DNA of 5,199 nt from the NCBI GenBank assembly GCA_049976505.1, contig JBMFIC010000025.1, positions 1 through 5,199 on the forward strand. The letters are read 5' to 3'. The notes beneath the pieces are model-generated. The model was not told where the DNA came from. It did no database searches and saw only the letters and a list, made by a program, of their open reading frames with translations. Every line of letters begins with the position of its first letter. Positions within the stretch are counted from its first letter, which is position 1. Shown here in pieces: positions 1 through 5,199 of the stretch. Source of the stretch: CAYFFZ01 sp049976505 (lineage in GTDB: Archaea > Thermoproteota > Nitrososphaeria > Conexivisphaerales > UBA164). The translations under genes and the position numbers were made by a program.

Positions 1-2690
1 AGCGTCGGGTTTTTGAGCGGATCCCTGACCACATACAGGTAAAACTTTGAGCTGTGTTTCTGCGACGCCTTGTATTCGTTGAGCGTCAGGATCACCGTTT
101 CGCCAGAGCTTATTCCCTTAACTTCTATGAACTTTTCCTCGTTGCCCTTGCGGCTGATTAAATCGTATCCCAGGTTCATTTCATGGACGTCCTCAACCTG
201 ATATCCCATCGACCGTTCATACCTTATAACGTAATCCATGGCGGCAAGCTCGGACTGGCGCTTTTTCGCCTCAAGCTCGACGCTGTATCTCTCATCCCCG
301 ATCTCCCTGTACGCCGTTGAGCTTGTCACGAACCTCACGTATCCGAGTATTTTTCCCGCTCTGACTGAAACCCCGCCGCTCGCGATTTTTCTGAGCCTTG
401 CGATCTCGCTCTCGATCTTATCTTTTCTCGCCTGCAGAAATACAGGGTTCGTGCTTTTCTCCATGTCAAGCGAGCTCTTTATAAGTTCAGCCTGCTTGAG
501 CGCCTTTTCCCTGACCGCGCTGGACAGCTCATCGATCCTTGCCTTCAGCCTGTCCTGAAGATCCATGGGTATTTCTGCCTTTATCTCCCCAGCCTCCATG
601 TCTACTGGCTCCAGAAGCCTGATTACGCTGTAGGGCTCGGTGGTTTTCCGGCTGGAGGCCACTACATCCTTAGCGACGACGTGTCCCAGGCTATCGAGGT
701 ATTCAACCTCGTGAACTACGGCGTCCTCATCGCGATCGTGCAGAAGAACCACCGTCTCGGGCTTTAATTCGCTCGCGACCCTCAGCGCCTCCCTGACGCA
801 CTCGTCCTCCACGTCCAGCTTTTTCAGCACGGTGCCGTTGACGCGGAAAAAAGGCGGCTCGCTGTACGGATCCCCGGAGCCGAGCCCTGCCATCCTGATT
901 TTTTCGAGAAAACTCCTGATGTCGTCTGTGGTTACCAGTTGCGAAACGTTTTTGAGAATCGCCGAGGCGTTGACGTGCATCCTCCCGGCCTCCGACAGCT
1001 CAAGGACGCTTTTGAGCTCTTCGACGTGCTTCAGAGCCTGCGCGGTCCTGCGCTCAAGATCTCTGGTTGCCTCCTCACCCTTTACGTACGCCTCCTGCAT
1101 TATCCTCTCTATTTCGTCCTCTGAAATTTCGTTGCCTATTATTGCCACGCTCCCTTCATCGAACTCGTCAATGAGCCTCTGCACCTTCTGATACAGAACC
1201 TGCAGTACCCTCCTTTCAACCCTGAGCGCGCTGCTGAAGCTGAACACGAACACGGGCTTTGTCATAGGATACCTGTAAACCCTGCCCACCCTCTGGATGA
1301 ACACCACCGGAGACCACGGGAGCTCGTAGTTGACCACCACGTTCGCCCTCTGCAGGTTGAGCGACTCGCCGATGACCTCGGTGCCGATCAGAACGCTCCC
1401 TCTTTCCAGAAACCTGTTTATGTTTTCTCTCCTTTCGTCGGGAGGCATTCTCCCCGTCGCTATCTGCGAATCCGGTATCAGGAGGCGCAGGTGCTCTGCC
1501 GTTTCGACAAAAGACGTGAAAACAATGACCTTGTTGCCCATGCTCACCTGCTTATCCACTATTTCCCTCAGCTTTTCAGCCTTTGAATCGGTTCTGACTT
1601 TTTTCCCGAGCTCTATTATGTGGTCTATAATTTCGATCTCATCGGAGGCCTCAGGGGCGAGGCTGAGGACATCGTTTGCGATGTCCTCGAACTCCTCGTC
1701 CGAGTTGCCTTCCATGTACTCCCTGATCCTCTGAACAAGCTCCTCCTGGTTGGCCCTTTCAGCAACCCTCTTCAGTATCACCGCTTTTCTCCTTTCGAGC
1801 GCCGAAATCCCGGCAACAACGCTCGACGAGGCTATCCTGCCCATGACCGTCGCGATCAGCCCGTACTTTCTGTTGCTGGTTCTGAACGCGATGTTATACT
1901 CCCTGCGCACGTAATCCTCGACCGCCCGGTAGAACTCGCTCTCTTCTTCGCTTACGTCGACGTCCACGGTGTACGAATAAACCCTGTAAGGGAAAAGCGG
2001 TTCCCCGTTCAGCCCCACGACCTTCCTCTTCAGCCTGCGGTAGTTGTGCCTCTCGAGGAATTCCCTGTAGTTGCTTTCGTTGACAGCTGGGTTTATGAGC
2101 TGCAGCCTGCCGATAAAATGCTCGTGCTTTCCGTCGTGCGGCGTTGCGGTGAGGGTGAGAAAGTTGCTCGAATGCTCCCTGACCCACTTTATCAGCTCGT
2201 ACCTCTTGTTTCCCGGAGTTGCCCTGTGCAACTCATCGACCACGACGAGATCCCACCTTGGCTCTGTTTCTTTCAGCTCATCAAGCCTGTTCTTCAGCGT
2301 GTCCATGCTTTCCACCCTCACATTGCGTATGCCGAACTTCTGCTCGAGCTCCTGTTTCCACTGCGGGACGCCCATCGGCGTAGCGATGACCATGATGTTC
2401 GAGCTTGGATTCCTGAGCAGGAACTCCTTGATCACCAGGCCTGCGACGATCGTCTTGCCCAGGCCCGTTTCGTAAGAAAGCAGTGCCTGTAAACCCCCTT
2501 CCGATTCAATATCGGTGAGCAGGGAGATAAAGTCCTCGAGCTGATAAGGCAGCGGGTCTATTTTGGATGTCGCGAAAACAGTTGCAGGATCATACTTTTT
2601 CTTTGCCAGAATGTAATGGGCGTCGCACTTTGCCGAGAACCGCGCATACCTCAGGAGGTATTCAGAAATAGCGCTCAATCGTGTAGCCAC
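1..2690 (-). CDS. SNF2-type DNA helicase/translocase with C-terminal DUF3883 domain (3' end outside window)
   Basis: Reading from a GTG at 2690, 896 codons stay open to the left edge, where the gene is cut. A Q-motif-like LPYQ (residues 47-50) precedes the Walker A motif ETGLGKT (74-80), motif Ia (ATP at 103-105, then QW), a Walker B DELH (152-155) and motif III TATPH (181-185). The second RecA lobe spans about 365-475, with FTSF (391-394), a motif V region around GESLNLQ (441-447) and motif VI QRVGRVYR (466-473). This set matches SNF2/RapA-like ATPases, which move along DNA using ATP. A charged, partly coiled-coil region follows (about 540-815), then DUF3883 (about 820-890) with D843 and an E856-V-K858 pair, resembling a PD-(D/E)xK nuclease core. 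The gene follows the methylase directly and should be co-transcribed with it. The likely role is the effector or translocase of a methylation-linked DNA defence system (inference). A DNA repair or remodelling helicase is the alternative. TTG at 2678 is another possible start. Confidence 0.9.
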   Translation of the reverse strand, partial: MATRLSAISEYLLRYARFSAKCDAHYILAKKKYDPATVFATSKIDPLPYQLEDFISLLTDIESEGGLQALLSYETGLGKTIVAGLVIKEFLLRNPSSNIMVIATPMGVPQWKQELEQKFGIRNVRVESMDTLKNRLDELKETEPRWDLVVVDELHRATPGNKRYELIKWVREHSSNFLTLTATPHDGKHEHFIGRLQLINPAVNESNYREFLERHNYRRLKRKVVGLNGEPLFPYRVYSYTVDVDVSEEESEFYRAVEDYVRREYNIAFRTSNRKYGLIATVMGRIASSSVVAGISALERRKAVILKRVAERANQEELVQRIREYMEGNSDEEFEDIANDVLSLAPEASDEIEIIDHIIELGKKVRTDSKAEKLREIVDKQVSMGNKVIVFTSFVETAEHLRLLIPDSQIATGRMPPDERRENINRFLERGSVLIGTEVIGESLNLQRANVVVNYELPWSPVVFIQRVGRVYRYPMTKPVFVFSFSSALRVERRVLQVLYQKVQRLIDEFDEGSVAIIGNEISEDEIERIMQEAYVKGEEATRDLERRTAQALKHVEELKSVLELSEAGRMHVNASAILKNVSQLVTTDDIRSFLEKIRMAGLGSGDPYSEPPFFRVNGTVLKKLDVEDECVREALRVASELKPETVVLLHDRDEDAVVHEVEYLDSLGHVVAKDVVASSRKTTEPYSVIRLLEPVDMEAGEIKAEIPMDLQDRLKARIDELSSAVREKALKQAELIKSSLDMEKSTNPVFLQARKDKIESEIARLRKIASGGVSVRAGKILGYVRFVTSSTAYREIGDERYSVELEAKKRQSELAAMDYVIRYERSMGYQVEDVHEMNLGYDLISRKGNEEKFIEVKGISSGETVILTLNEYKASQKHSSKFYLYVVRDPLKNPT

Positions 2691-5136
2691 CCCTTATGTC
2701 CTTGTATGCGCCGAGGAACTTGCTGACGATCTTCTGCTCTTCATCGCCGAGACCGTAGCTGTTGATCATCCTCAACACCCCGAGCAGAACGTCCTGCGGT
2801 AGACCTGATTTGGCCGAGTACTCATCTATCAGCTTGACGGAAGGCTTGACGCTGTAATCAAACAGGAGGCGGTGAACCCAGTCTATTATCGACGAGCCTA
2901 TTATGTTCGACCTTTCTGGCACGCCGACTATTTCGATCCACCTGCCTTCCTTTTTCGCCAGCCCTTTCTCAAAGAGCAACTTTTCATTGACCCCAGAGGC
3001 CTTAACCATCTGGTTGAACGCGTCGTAGTCCATCTTCCTGCTCTTTCCCCTGAGCACATAGAGGTAAAACTCCGTTTCCCTGTCCAGCCTTGGCTCCGAG
3101 CCGTTGACCTTTTCCCAGTCCTTCTTTATCAGCTCATGCATCAGCATTTCCTGCGCAAATTCAAGCGCGGTTTTAGCCGCATTGCTCATGTTAAAGCTCT
3201 TGATCTCCGAGTACTGAGTAAGAACTTCGAGCGCAACTCCGGTTGCCGCAAGCATCAGCTTCCCCTGGTTTTCGTACATCTGCTCGAGCTCCGGCAGCCT
3301 TTCCTTCAATCTTTCGCTGACCTCCTTTTTCACCTCTTCGAGAGTGCCGACCTTGTTCTCAAGCCTCTTTCTTGCGGTAATTATCAGCGAGTAATAGATC
3401 GATCTCTTGCCCTGTGCAATTACGTTGTTCTCATTTTCAGTTGAAATGGGCGTTGTCATGGTTATCCTCAGGCCGCTCCTGATAAAGCTGTCAACGACTC
3501 CTTCCCATATCTCGTTCCTTCTATGCGCGAAGAATATCACCAGCAAGCCGTCGTCTGTTAGCGCATCGCGGAGCTTCTTTGTTGCAATGCGGAACCTGCT
3601 CCAGTAATCGTCTTCTGACCTGTTTCCTCCTACATCTATCTCCTCCGATTTGTCTGTCAAAAGGCCTGTAAAGCCGTAAAGGTGTCCGACCGTCCTGCGG
3701 TGCCAGACGTAGAAGAAGTCCGACAGCTCACCGTATGGAACGTCATCGGCGTAAGGGGGATCCGTGATAATTAGTTTATACTTTCCTTCCAGTTGCATTG
3801 CGGAGCCAAGCCTGACAACGGCGTTGCCGGAGTTCTCCAGCTCATTTATTGAAAACAGAAGACCGTCAAGGACATCGTGCAACATTCCAGAAAGAGATCC
3901 TGAGAACCTGGCAAACGGGTTGGGCTCCGCATACCTCCACGTCATACTTAGTCCGCGGAGAGCAAGAGAATCTCCAATTTTTATCCCACTACTATGCCAT
4001 TGTGTTACTCTTGAACTACGATCTATGCATTTGGCGAGCCACATCGAAAGATAAGTCCCAACAGCCTTTGCGTACTCTGGGTTGCTTTCCGCCAGCCTGT
4101 CAACCCTCTCCCTGATCTTCTTAGCCATGCTTGCGAAAAGCAGAAGCTGTCTGGGATTGAACAGATCCTTCCACAGCGGCAAATATTTTGCCGCTCTTAT
4201 TGTCCCATCCGTCGGCATCTCCTCAAAAGGAATGAAATCCTTCAGCTCCCTGAAACTGTTCTTCAATCTTTCCTCAGCCCTTTCGAGCACGTTTCTATCG
4301 CTTTCAGAAGAGACGTCAAAGTACCTGCTGGCATTCTGTTTCAGCTTGCCTATCATGATCTCCCTTGGCTTTTCTCTAATCTGCTTTACTATTTCGGAGT
4401 TCGATATCTTTCTGCCGCAGAAGGCGCACCTTCCTTCTGCCCCTGAAACCGTTGGCTCGGGCGGCTTTCCTCCTCTGCCTATGTAGAGTTCCCCGTTTTC
4501 TTTATAGCCTGTGTATATCAGCTCTGCCCTTCTATCCAGCGCCCAGTCATTGACCAGGGGCGTCTCCCTGCCGCACGATGGGCACTTAACGGTAAAAGCC
4601 CATATATACGCTAAATCTTTATCGCCATAAAGATCTCCTAGCTCTTTCTTAAGCTCGGCCATTATTTCCTCGGCGTTTTTCTTCACATCGCTGTAAAGCT
4701 TTATCCCGTACTTCTTGGGATAAACAAGGGTTGCCATCATGATCATGTAGGCCACGGGGTTGTAGTCAACAGCCACCACGTTAAAGCCCATCCTGAGAGC
4801 TTCAAACGGTATCATGCCGGAGCCAGCAAACGGGTCAAGCAGCGTCAGGTCGTCGCCGTACAGCTTTTTTGCCTCGGAAAGCAGGTAAGAGTGATCCATT
4901 CTCCACGGTTTATCGTAAAATAAAGGCCTGTTGCTTTTTGAGTTAAGCCCAACGTAGTCCTCCCACTTTTTCTCGTCGCTCAGCACAGCGGCGAGTATAA
5001 CCGCCCTGCTGACAATCAGCGGCTTTCTCGTCCACCAGTAGTGCATCTCTGATATCGGCGGTCTCCCAAGTTTTTCCTTTCTGGCTACCTCATCGAGCCT
5101 GTCTGTCGGGATGCCCCTTTCCAGCAGGACCGTCAT
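2662..5136 (-). CDS. DUF1156-family (COG1743-type) Zn-ribbon adenine-specific DNA methyltransferase
   Basis: This complete 824-residue protein probably transfers a methyl group from S-adenosylmethionine to N6 of adenine in DNA. The N-terminus carries the DUF1156 signature HYWWTRKPL (residues 32-40). SAM motif I is DPFAGSG (101-107), followed by an acidic VDYNP (123-127). A CxxC pair at C185/C188 and another at C237/C240 form a probable zinc ribbon inserted in the catalytic domain. The catalytic motif IV is DPPY (459-462), typical of N6-adenine enzymes. Another conserved family block, from about 359 to 408, ends in AEPNPF. The C-terminal part, from about 597, is helical and charged, as in relatives. 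The chosen start is ATG 5136, because GGGTGA lies five bases upstream; an in-frame GTG at 5145 sits inside that site and lacks one of its own. The gene begins just after the upstream stop and ends inside the helicase gene. It probably supplies host DNA marking in a defence module; a stand-alone methylase is the alternative. The target sequence cannot be read from the protein. Confidence 0.93.
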   Translation of the reverse strand: MTVLLERGIPTDRLDEVARKEKLGRPPISEMHYWWTRKPLIVSRAVILAAVLSDEKKWEDYVGLNSKSNRPLFYDKPWRMDHSYLLSEAKKLYGDDLTLLDPFAGSGMIPFEALRMGFNVVAVDYNPVAYMIMMATLVYPKKYGIKLYSDVKKNAEEIMAELKKELGDLYGDKDLAYIWAFTVKCPSCGRETPLVNDWALDRRAELIYTGYKENGELYIGRGGKPPEPTVSGAEGRCAFCGRKISNSEIVKQIREKPREIMIGKLKQNASRYFDVSSESDRNVLERAEERLKNSFRELKDFIPFEEMPTDGTIRAAKYLPLWKDLFNPRQLLLFASMAKKIRERVDRLAESNPEYAKAVGTYLSMWLAKCIDRSSRVTQWHSSGIKIGDSLALRGLSMTWRYAEPNPFARFSGSLSGMLHDVLDGLLFSINELENSGNAVVRLGSAMQLEGKYKLIITDPPYADDVPYGELSDFFYVWHRRTVGHLYGFTGLLTDKSEEIDVGGNRSEDDYWSRFRIATKKLRDALTDDGLLVIFFAHRRNEIWEGVVDSFIRSGLRITMTTPISTENENNVIAQGKRSIYYSLIITARKRLENKVGTLEEVKKEVSERLKERLPELEQMYENQGKLMLAATGVALEVLTQYSEIKSFNMSNAAKTALEFAQEMLMHELIKKDWEKVNGSEPRLDRETEFYLYVLRGKSRKMDYDAFNQMVKASGVNEKLLFEKGLAKKEGRWIEIVGVPERSNIIGSSIIDWVHRLLFDYSVKPSVKLIDEYSAKSGLPQDVLLGVLRMINSYGLGDEEQKIVSKFLGAYKDIRGGYTIERYF
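2688..2703 (-). promoter_or_regulatory. Ribosome binding site candidates for the helicase, inside the methylase 3' end
   Basis: Before the GTG at 2690 there is AAGGA (2703-2699), eight bases upstream. An alternative GGGGTG (2693-2688) lies nine bases before a TTG at 2678 and matches the archaeal anti-Shine-Dalgarno sequence at least as well. An in-frame TAA at 2696-2694 rules out any start further upstream. The two options differ by four residues, and both keep an overlap with the methylase (29 or 17 bases). Confidence 0.45.
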
Positions 5137-5137
5137 G

Positions 5138-5147
5138 CCTCTCACCC
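5138..5147 (-). promoter_or_regulatory. Ribosome binding site of the methylase, overlapping the upstream stop codon
   Basis: Read on the minus strand, GGGTGAGAGG lies directly before the ATG at 5136. GGTGA is complementary to the usual archaeal 16S rRNA 3' end, and five bases separate GGGTGA from the ATG. The upstream gene's TGA is inside this site, which suggests coupled translation. This decides against the in-frame GTG at 5145, which is itself part of the site and has only pyrimidine-containing sequence before it. Confidence 0.65.
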
Positions 5148-5199
5148 GTTGAGGTACATGGCCCTGAAGCCGCGCACGGCATCCTTTTTCATCGAGGTG
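5142..5199 (-). CDS. C-terminal end of an unidentified upstream gene (partial)
   Basis: An open frame enters from the right edge and gives 18 residues, TSMKKDAVRGFRAMYLNG, before a TGA at 5144-5142. The stop lies five bases before the methylase ATG, so the two genes are probably translationally linked in one operon. The tail is basic and carries no recognisable motif, so no function can be assigned. In relatives, DUF1156 methylases often sit beside a DUF499 ATPase or other defence genes, but nothing here shows that. The reading is supported by the tight stop-start junction and the uniform strand. It is weak because 57 bases could stay open by chance. Confidence 0.6.
   Translation of the reverse strand, partial: TSMKKDAVRGFRAMYLNG

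Noticed and set aside
1894..2187. 97-residue minus-strand frame
   Set aside because: It is a shifted frame inside the helicase gene with an Arg/Ala/Gly-rich composition. The helicase frame is continuous across it, so there is no sign of a separate gene.
1620..2492. 290-residue open frame on the plus strand
   Set aside because: It lies fully antisense to the helicase core, where the minus strand encodes Walker B, motif III and other conserved motifs. Its own translation shows no domain and is a Pro/Leu/Arg-rich shadow.
2872..3444. 190-residue open frame on the plus strand
   Set aside because: It is antisense to the C-terminal part of the methylase, has no recognisable motif, and no ribosome site of its own stands out.
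3946..4062. Possible frameshift or insertion in the methylase at the codon-use change
   Set aside because: The frame is kept and the encoded residues fit the conserved family block, so the gene looks intact. Only the codon choice is odd.
3764..4115. Two overlapping short plus-strand frames
   Set aside because: Both are antisense to the conserved methylase block around AEPNPF and have no supporting signal.
1..5199. RNA genes, CRISPR arrays, insertion sequences, terminators or promoters
   Set aside because: No cloverleaf, regularly spaced repeats, transposase motifs or terminal inverted repeats were seen by eye. The coding sequences fill the window with no intergenic gap larger than about five bases.
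1..5199. Firm naming as class 1 DISARM (drmD with drmMI)
   Set aside because: The helicase would fit a DrmD-like role, but no DrmA, DrmB or DrmC is visible, and the methylase is of DUF1156 type rather than a clear DrmMI. Gene symbols were therefore withheld.

Overview
The window looks archaeal, probably from a thermophile or hyperthermophile. Both proteins are rich in Lys, Glu and Arg. Arginine is written mostly as AGG/AGA, isoleucine often as ATA, genes overlap at their ends, and a purine-rich GGGTGA-type ribosome binding site precedes the first start. GC content is near one half. I cannot name a genus; this profile fits groups such as Archaeoglobi or Thermococci, but that is an inference from style, not a database match.

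Everything readable is on the minus strand, as one tightly packed operon fragment read from right to left. At the right edge (5142-5199) is the last stretch of an unidentified upstream gene. It runs into a complete 824-residue DUF1156-family (COG1743-type) Zn-ribbon adenine-specific DNA methyltransferase (2662-5136). This overlaps by 29 bases a long SNF2-type helicase gene (1-2690, cut off by the left window edge), which carries a DUF3883 nuclease-like domain near its C-terminus. There is no intergenic space above 10 bases, so promoters and terminators must lie outside the window. I saw no tRNA, rRNA, CRISPR array, insertion sequence or attachment site.

A DUF1156 N6-adenine methylase beside a SNF2 helicase fused to a PD-(D/E)xK-like domain resembles archaeal and bacterial defence modules of the DISARM-like or DUF499/DUF1156 kind. 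In that reading the methylase would mark host DNA, and the ATP-driven translocase with its nuclease-like tail would act on unmarked foreign DNA. Further subunits (a DUF499-type ATPase, a PLD nuclease, DrmA/DrmB-like proteins) would be expected outside the window. This assignment rests on family knowledge and gene order; neither activity is proven by sequence alone. The main oddities are a short patch of foreign-looking codon use inside the most conserved part of the methylase, and a long unassigned region between the helicase core and DUF3883.
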